40,680 nucleotides of DNA from Nocardioides mangrovi (lineage in GTDB: Bacteria; Actinomycetota; Actinomycetes; Propionibacteriales; Nocardioidaceae): the NCBI RefSeq assembly GCF_020073815.1, contig NZ_JAIQZJ010000027.1, forward strand, positions 1 through 40,680, given 5' to 3'. Made by a program: the position numbers and the translations under genes. Below the pieces are notes generated by a model. It saw nothing but the letters and a program-made list of their open reading frames with translations, ran no database searches and was not told where the DNA came from. Shown here in pieces: positions 30,710-38,398 of this stretch; the first letter of the stretch is position 1, and each line of letters opens with the position of its first letter.

Positions 30710-31590
30710 TGTCCTACGACGGAGAAGCCCTCCGCACGGTGCTGCGCGGCACCGGCGCCGAGGTCGTCATCGGTCACGACCAGCGCTTCTGCCTGATCGG
30801 CGAGCGGATCAACCCGACCGGCCGCCGGATCTTCCAGGAGCAGCTGCGCGCCGGCGACATGTCGGCGATCGAGAAGGACGTGAAGGCGCAGGTCGAGGGC
30901 GGCGCCGACGTCCTCGACGTCAACATGGGCGTCCCGCTCACCGACGAGCCCGAACTGCTCGCGCAGGCGATCCGGCTCGTCCAGTCGCTGACCGACAAGC
31001 CGATCTGCATCGACTCCTCGGTCGTGGAGGCGCTCGAGGCCGGGCTGTCGGTCTACCAGGGCCGGGCGCTGGTCAACTCCGTCACCGCCGAGGACGACCG
31101 GCTCGCCGCGATCCTGCCGCTGGTCAAGAAGTACGACGCCGCGATCATCGCGCTGCCCAACGACCACGACGAGATCCCGATGGAGGCCGACAAGCGCCTC
31201 GACCTGACGGCGAAGATCATCCGGGTCGCCACCGAGGAGTACGGCATCGCCCAGGCCGACATCGTGATCGACCCGCTGGCGATGCCGATCGGCGCGGACA
31301 CCTCGACCTCGCTGGTGACGATGGAGACGATGCGCCGGATCCGCGACGACTTCGGGGTCAACATGACCTGCGGCGCCTCCAACACCTCCTTCGGCATGCC
31401 CGACCGGCACACCCTGGGCGCCGCCTGGCTGCCGATGGCGATGACCGCCGGCCTGACCAGCGCGATCATGGACACCCGCACCCCGCAGATCGTCGAAGCG
31501 GTCAAGGCGGCCGACGTCTTCCTCAACCACGACGAGTGGGGCATGGCCTGGATCGCGGCCCACCGGGCGAAGGCGGCAGCGACGGCGTGA
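30709..31590 (+). CDS. Methyl-corrinoid:tetrahydrofolate methyltransferase (MtgA-like, pterin-binding)
   Basis: The 293-residue protein has the pterin-binding TIM-barrel seen in MetH, AcsE and MtgA: LIGERINPTGR (about 29-39), GADVLDVNMGVPL, PICIDSS and NMTCGASNTSFGMPDR. It lacks the homocysteine and cobalamin domains of MetH, so it is a stand-alone transferase. The expected reaction is methyl-Co(III) corrinoid protein plus THF giving Co(I) and methyl-THF. Genes for its corrinoid partner and activator lie on either side with 1-nt and 4-nt overlaps. The product methyl-THF links to the metF-like gene at 35155-36012. Confidence 0.9.
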   Translation: MSYDGEALRTVLRGTGAEVVIGHDQRFCLIGERINPTGRRIFQEQLRAGDMSAIEKDVKAQVEGGADVLDVNMGVPLTDEPELLAQAIRLVQSLTDKPICIDSSVVEALEAGLSVYQGRALVNSVTAEDDRLAAILPLVKKYDAAIIALPNDHDEIPMEADKRLDLTAKIIRVATEEYGIAQADIVIDPLAMPIGADTSTSLVTMETMRRIRDDFGVNMTCGASNTSFGMPDRHTLGAAWLPMAMTAGLTSAIMDTRTPQIVEAVKAADVFLNHDEWGMAWIAAHRAKAAATA

Positions 31591-33470
31591 GCGAGCCCGA
31601 GGCGCACGACGGCACCGGCCGGGTGCAGCTGTCGTTCACGGTCCTGGACCCGGATCCCGAGCGGACCGCGCAGCGCTCGGTCCGGGTGCCGCCGGGCGTC
31701 ACCGTCTTCGACTCCGCGTCGTGGAACGGCATCGCCATCGACTCCACCTGCGGCGGCCACGGCACCTGCCACAAGTGCAAGGTGAAGGTCGAGGGGTCGA
31801 CGCCCATCACCCGGCACGACGTCAAGACGTTCACGCGCGAGCAGCTCGACGAGGGCTGGCGCCTGGCCTGCCTGGTCAACGCCACGCGGGACATGGCCGT
31901 CGACGTACCGCCGCTGACCACCCGGCCCAAGGCCGCGACCGTCGGCGTCGGGCGCCAGGTGATCCTGCGACCCGCCGTCCAGAAGCGGTACGTCGAGCTC
32001 GACGAGCCCACCCTCGCCGACCAGCGCACCGACCTGGCGCGGCTCGTCGGCGCGATCGACGATCTCGAGCTCACCCCCGACCTGCACCTCCTGCGGCGGC
32101 TGCCGACCGTGCTCCGCCAGGCCGACTTCAAGGTGACCGCAGTGGTCGTCGACGAGGCGCTCATCGACGTGGAGCCCGGCGACACCACGAAGGCGGCGTA
32201 CGCGATCGCCTTCGACCTCGGCACCACCACCGTCGTCGCGACCCTCCTCGACGTCAGCACCGGGACGCCGGTCGCGGTCGCCTCGATGCTCAACAAGCAG
32301 CAGCCCTTCGGCGGCGACGTGATCACCCGGATCAGCGCCACGATGATGGACCCCGAGGCGCTCGGCCGGCTGCGGTCCGCGGCGGCGGAGACCCTGGCCA
32401 CGCTGGCGACCCAGGTCTGCACCGAGGGCGCCGTCGACCCGGCCCAGGTCTACGAGGTGGCCCTCGCCGGCAACGCCACGATGACCGCGCTCGCGCTCGG
32501 CATCGACCCCGAGCCGCTCGGCGTCGCGCCCTTCATCATGTCGACGGCGCAGCCGCCCGACCTGCTCGCCATGGAGCTCGGCCTCGACCTTCACCCGCGC
32601 GCCCGGGTCACCCTCTTCCCGGCGCTCGGCGCGTACGTCGGCGGCGACATCGTCGCGGGCATGCTCGCCACCGGGATGGACCGCGACAAGCGCACCCGGC
32701 TCTTCATCGACGTCGGCACCAACTGCGAGATCGTCGTCAGCAACGGCGACCGGATCCTCTCGACCGCCGCCCCCGCGGGTCCCGCGTTCGAGGGCGGCGC
32801 GATCCGCTGCGGCATGCGCGCGGCCGACGGCGCCATCGAGGTCGTGAAGCTCGGCGCCAGCGAGGAGCAGGGCGTCGAGCTGGGGGTGATCGGTGACGTC
32901 GAGCCCAAGGGCCTGTGCGGGTCCGGCCTCGTCGACGCGGTCGCGGAGCTGGTGCGGGTCGGGCTGCTCGACGCGTCCGGCCGGTACGTCGCCGACGACG
33001 TCGCCAAGGAGATCGCGCCGGCCCTGGCCGACCGGCTCACCATGCTCGGCCAGGAGCGCGTCTTCGTGCTGCACCGGCCGACGCCGGACGCCGAGCCCGA
33101 GGACTGCGTCGTGCTCTCGCAGCGCGACGTCCGCGAGCTCCAGTTCGCCAAGGCCGCGATCTCGACCGGCTGGACGCTGCTGCTCGAGGAGCTCGGGCTC
33201 GAGCACCGCGACGTCCAGCAGGTGCTGCTCGCGGGGTCGTTCGGCTCCTACCTGTCCGCGGCCTCGGCCGTGCGGATCGGCCTGGTCCCGAAGCTGCCCG
33301 TGCTCCGCATCGTCGCGGCCGGCAACGTCGCGGGCGAGGGCGCGAAGATGGCGCTGCTGTCCGTGCGCGAGCGGGCCGGCGCGCAGGCGCTGCTCGAGGA
33401 GGTGACGTATGTCGAGCTCTCCGACCGCGCCGACTTCAACGACCGCTTCGTCGACCAGCTCGGCTTCTGA
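31587..33470 (+). CDS. RACE-type corrinoid activation protein (2Fe-2S ferredoxin plus ASKHA/DUF4445)
   Basis: The 627-residue protein has an N-terminal plant-type [2Fe-2S] ferredoxin domain with C55, C61, C64 and C95 (STCGGHGTCHKCK and WRLACLV), a linker, and the DUF4445/ASKHA ATPase region (YAIAFDLGTTTVVATLLD, FIDVGTNCEIVVSNGD, GSFGSYLSAASAVRIG). This is the reductive activator of corrinoid enzymes: with ATP it reduces accidentally oxidised Co(II) back to Co(I). It differs from archaeal RamA, which has C-terminal [4Fe-4S] sites. Such repair should matter more in an aerobe. GTG at 31587 overlaps the previous stop by 4 nt. The electron donor is not encoded nearby. Confidence 0.9.
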   Translation: MSEPEAHDGTGRVQLSFTVLDPDPERTAQRSVRVPPGVTVFDSASWNGIAIDSTCGGHGTCHKCKVKVEGSTPITRHDVKTFTREQLDEGWRLACLVNATRDMAVDVPPLTTRPKAATVGVGRQVILRPAVQKRYVELDEPTLADQRTDLARLVGAIDDLELTPDLHLLRRLPTVLRQADFKVTAVVVDEALIDVEPGDTTKAAYAIAFDLGTTTVVATLLDVSTGTPVAVASMLNKQQPFGGDVITRISATMMDPEALGRLRSAAAETLATLATQVCTEGAVDPAQVYEVALAGNATMTALALGIDPEPLGVAPFIMSTAQPPDLLAMELGLDLHPRARVTLFPALGAYVGGDIVAGMLATGMDRDKRTRLFIDVGTNCEIVVSNGDRILSTAAPAGPAFEGGAIRCGMRAADGAIEVVKLGASEEQGVELGVIGDVEPKGLCGSGLVDAVAELVRVGLLDASGRYVADDVAKEIAPALADRLTMLGQERVFVLHRPTPDAEPEDCVVLSQRDVRELQFAKAAISTGWTLLLEELGLEHRDVQQVLLAGSFGSYLSAASAVRIGLVPKLPVLRIVAAGNVAGEGAKMALLSVRERAGAQALLEEVTYVELSDRADFNDRFVDQLGF

Positions 33471-34056
33471 GCGTCGGGTCGCCCTCATCGCCTGCGGCGC
33501 GATCGCCCAGCCCTGCCAGGCGATCGTCGAGCGCACCGGCTGGCCGATCGACGTGCACCCGCTGCCGCCGCTGCTGCACAACCAGCCGCACCTGATCGCG
33601 GACGCGGTCCGCCGCCGGGCGACCGAGCTGCGGGCGTCGTACGGCGCGGTCGTGGTGGGGTACGCCGACTGCGGCACCTACGGCGCGCTCGACACCGTCT
33701 GCGAGGAGCTCGGCCTGAGCCGGCTGGCCGGCCTGCACTGCTACGACGTCTACGCCGGCGCCGACGTCGTCGAGCGGCTCTTCGACGAGCAGCCCGGCAC
33801 CTACCTGCTCACCGACTTCCTGGTCCGCTCCTTCGCGCGCACCGTCGTGCAGGAGCTCGGCCTGGACCGCTGGCCCGAGCTGCGCGACGAGTACTTCCAG
33901 CACTACACGCGCATGGTCTGGCTCGCCCAGGAGCCGGACGAGGAGCTGCGCGCGCTGGCCGTCGCGGCGGCCGACCGCATCGAGCTGCCGCTCGAGGTCG
34001 TCGAGACCGGTGACACCGGGCTGACCGCCGCCCTGGCCGGGCTGCTGCTCCACTAA
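33409..34056 (+). CDS. DUF1638 family protein of the corrinoid methyltransferase operon
   Basis: The 215-residue protein has DUF1638 features: VALIACGAIAQPC near residue 25, VVVGYADCGTYGALDTVCEELGL, GLHCYDVYAG and YLLTDFLVRSFARTV. Cysteines in CGAIAQPC, YADCGTYG and LHCYD are spaced as possible metal or thiolate sites. The family is often found with corrinoid methyltransferase genes, but its function is unknown. The ATG at 33409 lies 62 nt inside the activator gene and is preceded by GAGGAGGTGACGT, an excellent ribosome site, so this long overlap is probably real. The first 20 residues are Ser/Thr rich and likely disordered. Confidence 0.83.
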   Translation: MSSSPTAPTSTTASSTSSASERRVALIACGAIAQPCQAIVERTGWPIDVHPLPPLLHNQPHLIADAVRRRATELRASYGAVVVGYADCGTYGALDTVCEELGLSRLAGLHCYDVYAGADVVERLFDEQPGTYLLTDFLVRSFARTVVQELGLDRWPELRDEYFQHYTRMVWLAQEPDEELRALAVAAADRIELPLEVVETGDTGLTAALAGLLLH

Positions 34057-34065
34057 CCTCGCCAC

Positions 34066-34548
34066 GTGGAGGGTGTGATCGGGGTCGAGGACCCGCGGAC
34101 CGACGACGTGCGCCGCCTGCTCGAGGCGCACCTGGCGCTGATGAACGCGTCCAGCCCGCCCGAGGACGTGCACGCACTGGACGTCGAGGCCCTCACCCAT
34201 CCGTCGATCACCTTCCTCACCTACCGGGTCGACGGGGAGCTGATCGGGGTCGGCGCGATCAAGGACCACGGCGACGGACAGGGCGAGCTCAAGTCGATGC
34301 ACACCGCGGCGGCCGCGCGCGGCCGAGGAGTCGCCGGCCTCCTCGTGCAGCACCTGCTCGACCTCGCCGTCGACCGCGGCATGACCCGGGTCAGCCTGGA
34401 GACCGGCACCCAGGACGTCTTCGCACCGGCCCGCGCGCTCTACGGCCGGCACGGTTTCGTCGAGTGCGGCCCCTTCGCGGACTACGACCTCAGCCCGTCC
34501 AGCGCCTTCTTCACCCGTGAGCTGGAGGTCGAGTCGTGGACCGCCTGA
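34066..34548 (+). CDS. GNAT-family N-acetyltransferase
   Basis: The 160-residue protein has the acetyl-CoA loop in AAAARGRGVAGLLVQHLLD and the C-terminal ARALYGRHGFVECGPFADY found in PhnO/YiiD-like GNAT enzymes. It starts at GTG 34066, 9 nt after the DUF1638 stop, and overlaps the next gene by 13 nt, so it may be carried on the corrinoid operon transcript. No functional link to methyl transfer is seen. Acceptor unknown. Confidence 0.82.
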   Translation: MEGVIGVEDPRTDDVRRLLEAHLALMNASSPPEDVHALDVEALTHPSITFLTYRVDGELIGVGAIKDHGDGQGELKSMHTAAAARGRGVAGLLVQHLLDLAVDRGMTRVSLETGTQDVFAPARALYGRHGFVECGPFADYDLSPSSAFFTRELEVESWTA

Positions 34549-35171
34549 ACCGCCTCGCGGAGTACGGCGTCACCGAGCGCGCCGCCCTCGACGAGCTGCT
34601 CGACTCCCAGTGGGCCGGTGTGCTCTCGACCGTGGTCGGCGGGCAGCCCCTCGCCGTACCGATGCTCTACGCGCGCGACGGCGACCGCGTGCTCCTGCAC
34701 GGCTCGACGGGAGCAGGCGCGCTGCGCGCCGTCGCCGCCGGCGCCCCCGCGGTGTTCACGGTCTTCGCGGTGGATGCGCTCGCGGTCGCGCCGACCACGT
34801 TCGAGTCCTCGGTCAACTACCGCTCCGCGACGATCCGCGGCCGGCTCGTGACCCTCCCCGACGACGAGCGCGAGGCCACGCTCGACCGGTTCAGCGAGGT
34901 GATCCTCCCGGGCCGTACGACGGAGGTCCGTCCGTCGAGCCGCAAGGAGCTGGCCGCGTCGCTGGCGATGGCACTCCCGATCGCCGACGGCGGCTGGCTG
35001 CTCAAGGTCAGTGGCGGCTGGCCGGCCACGCCCGAGGAGGCCGACGCGGACCCCGACGTCTGGAGCGGGCTGGTCCCGGTGCGCACGGTCCTCGACCCGC
35101 CGCTCGCGGCGCCGTGGGCGGAGGACCTGCCGGTCCCGGAGTCGGTACGCCGGCTCAGCGCAGGCGACTGA
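34536..35171 (+). CDS. Pyridoxamine 5'-phosphate oxidase-like flavin-binding protein
   Basis: The 211-residue protein has the split-barrel FMN-binding pattern: ALDELLDSQWAGVLSTVVGGQPLAVPMLYARDGDRVLLHGST, then FESSVNYRSATIRGRLVTL. This is the flavin-nucleotide-binding (NimA/PNPOx-like) group, whose members bind FMN, F420 or haem. Substrate unknown. Its GTG start lies 13 nt inside the acetyltransferase gene. Its last 17 nt overlap the end of the metF-like gene on the opposite strand. Confidence 0.8.
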   Translation: MDRLNRLAEYGVTERAALDELLDSQWAGVLSTVVGGQPLAVPMLYARDGDRVLLHGSTGAGALRAVAAGAPAVFTVFAVDALAVAPTTFESSVNYRSATIRGRLVTLPDDEREATLDRFSEVILPGRTTEVRPSSRKELAASLAMALPIADGGWLLKVSGGWPATPEEADADPDVWSGLVPVRTVLDPPLAAPWAEDLPVPESVRRLSAGD

Positions 35172-36012
35172 GCAGGTCCTGGCGCCAGGCCTCGGTCTCG
35201 GCGATCTGGTTGAAGGTGAAGACGTGCAGGCCCTCGACCAGCGCGGTCGGCTCCCCGAGGGTCGGGGCGCACTTCTCCAGGAACCGCTCGCCGGTGAAGC
35301 CGCCCGGTGCGGCCAGCCGGGCGAAGGTGCCCTTGTGCTTGGCCAGGAAGCGGGTCGACTCCCCGACGCCGATCTTGGTCGCCATCGCGAGCAGCTTGGT
35401 CCGCTCGACCGGGCCCGGGATGCCGAGCAGCAGCGGCATGGTGATGCCGCGGCCGCGCATCCGGTGCACCCAGTCGCGGATGACGTCGGGGTCGAAGGTC
35501 AGGTTGCTGACCACGTGGGTCGCGTAGCGGCGCTTGTCCCACATCGACTGCACGGTGAGGTCGTCGTGGATGGTCGGGTGCGACTCCGGGTAGCCGGTGA
35601 TGCCGACCTGGGCGAACGGCCGACCGAGCTCGCCGAGGTCCTCGAGCAGGCTCAGCGCGTCGGGGTAGTCGCCCGCGGCCTCGGCGTCGCCGCCGGGCAC
35701 GAAGACCCGGCTGATGCCCTTGCCGGTCAGCCGGTCGCAGATCTCGGCGAGCTCGGCCCGGTCACGCACCATCCGGGCGGCGACGTGCGGCACCACGGCG
35801 TACCCGTGGCCGGTCAGCCGCTCGGCCAGGTCGAAGGTCGCCTCGAGGCCCTTGCCCGGCGACGCGGTCACCGTGACGGTGACGTCGCGGGGCACGTTCG
35901 CGAGCACCTTCTCCTCGGTGCTGGCCGTGGGCAGCACCTCGTAGCGTGCCTGCTCGAGGAGCCGGACCAGGGTCTGCCGGTTCGAGATTTTGTTGCGCAT
36001 AGAGCAACCCAT
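35155..36012 (-). CDS. Methylenetetrahydrofolate reductase-family protein (MetF-like)
   Basis: The 285-residue protein has the MTHFR TIM-barrel pattern: VTVTASPGKGLEATFDLAERL, HVAARMVRDRAELAEICDRL, VFVPGGDAEAAGDYPDALSL, GITGYPESHP and THVVSNLTFDPDVI, which contain the folate- and FAD-facing residues of the family. It is diverged from the standard biosynthetic MetF. In this setting it may run as a methyl-THF oxidiser, turning methyl groups from betaine into methylene-THF. The start is uncertain: ATG 36012 and ATG 36000 (MRNKISNRQTL) are both possible and neither has a ribosome site. Both starts lie at or next to an operator copy, which suggests a leaderless message. Confidence 0.85.
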   Translation of the reverse strand: MGCSMRNKISNRQTLVRLLEQARYEVLPTASTEEKVLANVPRDVTVTVTASPGKGLEATFDLAERLTGHGYAVVPHVAARMVRDRAELAEICDRLTGKGISRVFVPGGDAEAAGDYPDALSLLEDLGELGRPFAQVGITGYPESHPTIHDDLTVQSMWDKRRYATHVVSNLTFDPDVIRDWVHRMRGRGITMPLLLGIPGPVERTKLLAMATKIGVGESTRFLAKHKGTFARLAAPGGFTGERFLEKCAPTLGEPTALVEGLHVFTFNQIAETEAWRQDLLSRLR

Positions 36013-36027
36013 TTCGTGATGCGCACC
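35992..36027. promoter_or_regulatory. Tandem IclR-type operator, site D (metF)
   Basis: GTTGCGCATAGAGCAAC at 35992-36008 keeps both arms of the consensus (13 of 17). ATTTCGTGATGCGCACC at 36011-36027 starts 19 bp on and keeps 10 of 17. The strong copy lies over the two candidate start codons of metF, so a bound regulator would block initiation directly. Confidence 0.72.
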
Positions 36028-36040
36028 GCCGAGCCCGAGT

Positions 36041-37465
36041 CTAGCCGTCCCGGGCCACCACCGGAACAGCCGGCGTGCGGATCGTCAGCCACGAGATCAC
36101 CCCACCCGCCGCGAGCAGCACCGCGCAGACGACGATCGCGTCGCCGTACGCCGCGTCGAACGCGTGCGGGTCGGCGTACTCCTCGCCGGTGAGCCCGACC
36201 GCCACCGGCAGGGCAGCGACCGCGAGCAGCGAGCCGGCGCGGGCGACCGCGTTGTTGACGCCGCTGGCGATGCCGGCGTGCTCGTCGGGCGCGGCCGCGA
36301 GCACGGTCGCGGTCAGCGGCGCGACCATGAGCGCGAGACCGAGGCCGAAGACGGTGAGGCCGGGGAGCACGTCGGTCCAGTAGCTCACGTCCTCGCCGAC
36401 CCGGAGCAGCAGCAGCGTCCCGGCCGCCATCACGAGCGGCCCGAGCGTCATCGGGATCCGCGGACCGATCCGGGTCGCGAGCTCACCGCCTCGCGAGGCG
36501 AGGAGCAGCATGCAGATCGTGATCGGCAGCGTCGACATGCCGGCCTCGAGGGCGCCGTACCCGCTGACCGTCTGGAGCTGGAGCACGAGGAAGAAGAGGA
36601 CGGCGCCCAGGGCCGCGTAGACGACGAGGGTCATCGCGTTGGCGGCGCTGAAGGTGCGGTCCGCGAAGATGCCGAGCGGCAGCATCGGGTGGTCGCTGCG
36701 GCGCTCGTCGACCAGGTACGCCGCGGCGCCGAGCACCGCCACCAGCAGCGCGACGTAAGCCGCCGCACCGCCCCACGAGATGAGCGCGTAGGTCAGTCCG
36801 CCGAGCGCCAGCGCCGCGCAGACCGCACCGCCCAGGTCCAGCTCGCGCGGCGCGTGCGGGTCGAGCGTCTCCGGCACCGCGCGCTGGGCGACGACCACGG
36901 TCACCGCCGCGAGCGGGAGGTTGATGAGGAAGATCCAGCGCCAGTCGGCGTACTGCACGAGGGCGCCGCCGACGAACGGCCCGATCGCCGACGCGATCCC
37001 ACCGAGGCCGGTCCACGCGCCGATCGCCTTCGCCCGGTCCTCGCGGACGAACGCACCCTGGATCATCGCGAGGCTGCCCGGGGTGAGCAGCGCCGCGCCG
37101 AGCCCCTGGAGCACGCGGGCGGCGATCAGCACCTCCGGGTCGGGCGCGAGACCGCAGAGCAGGGAGGCGATCGCGAACCAGACGGTGCCGACCACGAAGA
37201 CGCGGCGCCGGCCGAAGCGGTCGCCGAGCGAGCCGCCGAGCAGGATGAAGGAGGACAGCGAGAGCAGGTAGCCGTTGGTGATCCACTGCAGCTGGGCCAG
37301 CGACGCGCCGAGGTCCTCGCCGATGGTGTGGAGGGCGACGTTGACGACGGTGCCGTCGAGCATCGTCATGCCCGAGCCGAGCACCGCGGCCAGCACGATC
37401 GCGCGTCCCGTGGCGGTGCCGAGGCGCACCCCGGCCGGGCCAGGCAATCCAGGGACGTCCGTCAC
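36041..37465 (-). CDS. MFS drug exporter of the DHA2 (EmrB/QacA) type
   Basis: The 474-residue membrane protein has the DHA2 hallmarks: LDGTVVNVALHTIGEDLGAS in helix 1 (motif D1), LGGSLGDRFGRRRVFVVG (motif A), and AARVLQGLGAALLTPGSLAM (motif B), followed by GGIASAIGPFVGGAL (motif C), which marks antiporters. About fourteen hydrophobic segments are expected. It should export drugs or other hydrophobic compounds by proton antiport. GTG at 37465 is preferred as start; the longer frame from 37516 runs through a palindrome. It is divergent from the diiron-type protein at 37530. Confidence 0.9.
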   Translation of the reverse strand: MTDVPGLPGPAGVRLGTATGRAIVLAAVLGSGMTMLDGTVVNVALHTIGEDLGASLAQLQWITNGYLLSLSSFILLGGSLGDRFGRRRVFVVGTVWFAIASLLCGLAPDPEVLIAARVLQGLGAALLTPGSLAMIQGAFVREDRAKAIGAWTGLGGIASAIGPFVGGALVQYADWRWIFLINLPLAAVTVVVAQRAVPETLDPHAPRELDLGGAVCAALALGGLTYALISWGGAAAYVALLVAVLGAAAYLVDERRSDHPMLPLGIFADRTFSAANAMTLVVYAALGAVLFFLVLQLQTVSGYGALEAGMSTLPITICMLLLASRGGELATRIGPRIPMTLGPLVMAAGTLLLLRVGEDVSYWTDVLPGLTVFGLGLALMVAPLTATVLAAAPDEHAGIASGVNNAVARAGSLLAVAALPVAVGLTGEEYADPHAFDAAYGDAIVVCAVLLAAGGVISWLTIRTPAVPVVARDG

Positions 37466-37477
37466 ACCGAAGACGGT

Positions 37478-37495
37478 ATCGGGGACATCCCCGAT
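37478..37495. promoter_or_regulatory. Palindrome between the MFS and ferritin-like genes
   Basis: ATCGGGG (37478-37484) and CCCCGAT (37489-37495) are perfect 7-bp arms around ACAT. The site is 12 nt from the MFS start and 35 nt from the divergent gene. An operator for a regulator outside the window is the likely role. Confidence 0.55.
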
Positions 37496-37529
37496 GTAGG
37501 TCACCCTTACTCGCACCTAGGATCCCGTC

Positions 37530-38390
37530 ATGACGCGCGCGTCCCTGAACGAGTCGAGGCTCTCCGAGCACGTCGACCGGCTCGGCCTCGAGCACCCACC
37601 GATCGACCTCGACTCGGTCGACTACGCGGTGGCCCGCCCGGACCTCTTCAACGAGCGCTACGGCCACGTGCTCGACTACATGGCGCGGGTCGAGCTCGAG
37701 GTCGACCGCAACGTGCTGGAGCTGACCACGCTGCTGCCCGACCCGCCCGAGATCGACCGCCGCTTCTACGCCGAGGTGTGGCAGCCGCAGGAGACCCGGC
37801 ACGGGCTCATCCTCGACAAGCTCCAGGTCGAGCTGGGGCGGCCACCCGCGACGCCGGACCTCACCTCGATCGGCGTGAAGATGCGGATCCTCGGTGCACT
37901 CGCCCACCTCGACGCCTTCCAGGACGTCTGCCGGATGCTCTACTACCTGACCGGCATGGCCACCGAGCGCTCCGCGGTGCTCGCCTACAACCTGCTCCAC
38001 GACGGCGTCGTCGAGATGCGCGAGACCGCGGTCGCCGAGACCGTGATCGCGCCGATCAAGCGTCAGGAGCCGGGCCACTACGCCTTCTACCAGCTCTCCG
38101 CCCGCGGCCTCTGGGGCCAGCTCGCGGGCTGGCAGAAGTGGATGGTCCGCCGGATGCGGTCCTTCTCCTTCGCCCCGGTCGGTGCCAACGACGACCAGCA
38201 GAAGGCCGACTTCGGCGAGCTCATGCGCACCCTCCACATCGACGAGCGGGCCGACGACTTCGCCCAGCAGATCTCCCGCGTCGAGCGGGAGCTCCTCTGG
38301 GCGCACCAGCGCGGCCTGCACGTCCCGCCGTACGTCGCCAAGGCCTTCCGCGAGGCGGTCGAGCTCGCCCGGCTGCGCCGCGCGGCCTGA
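37530..38390 (+). CDS. Ferritin-like diiron protein, acyl-ACP desaturase-like fold
   Basis: The 286-residue helical protein has two ExxH motifs, ETRH (in EVWQPQETRHGLIL) and EPGH (in KRQEPGHYAFYQLS), about 100 residues apart. With single Glu residues in ARVELEVDRN and VVEMRETAVAE they give the four-helix diiron set of ferritin-like oxidases and desaturases. An oxygen-dependent oxidation of a lipid or other hydrophobic compound is likely. Close relatives are often annotated loosely in databases; I would not trust a more exact name. It diverges from the MFS exporter with a palindrome between. No signal peptide. Confidence 0.7.
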   Translation: MTRASLNESRLSEHVDRLGLEHPPIDLDSVDYAVARPDLFNERYGHVLDYMARVELEVDRNVLELTTLLPDPPEIDRRFYAEVWQPQETRHGLILDKLQVELGRPPATPDLTSIGVKMRILGALAHLDAFQDVCRMLYYLTGMATERSAVLAYNLLHDGVVEMRETAVAETVIAPIKRQEPGHYAFYQLSARGLWGQLAGWQKWMVRRMRSFSFAPVGANDDQQKADFGELMRTLHIDERADDFAQQISRVERELLWAHQRGLHVPPYVAKAFREAVELARLRRAA

Positions 38391-38398
38391 CCTGTGCG

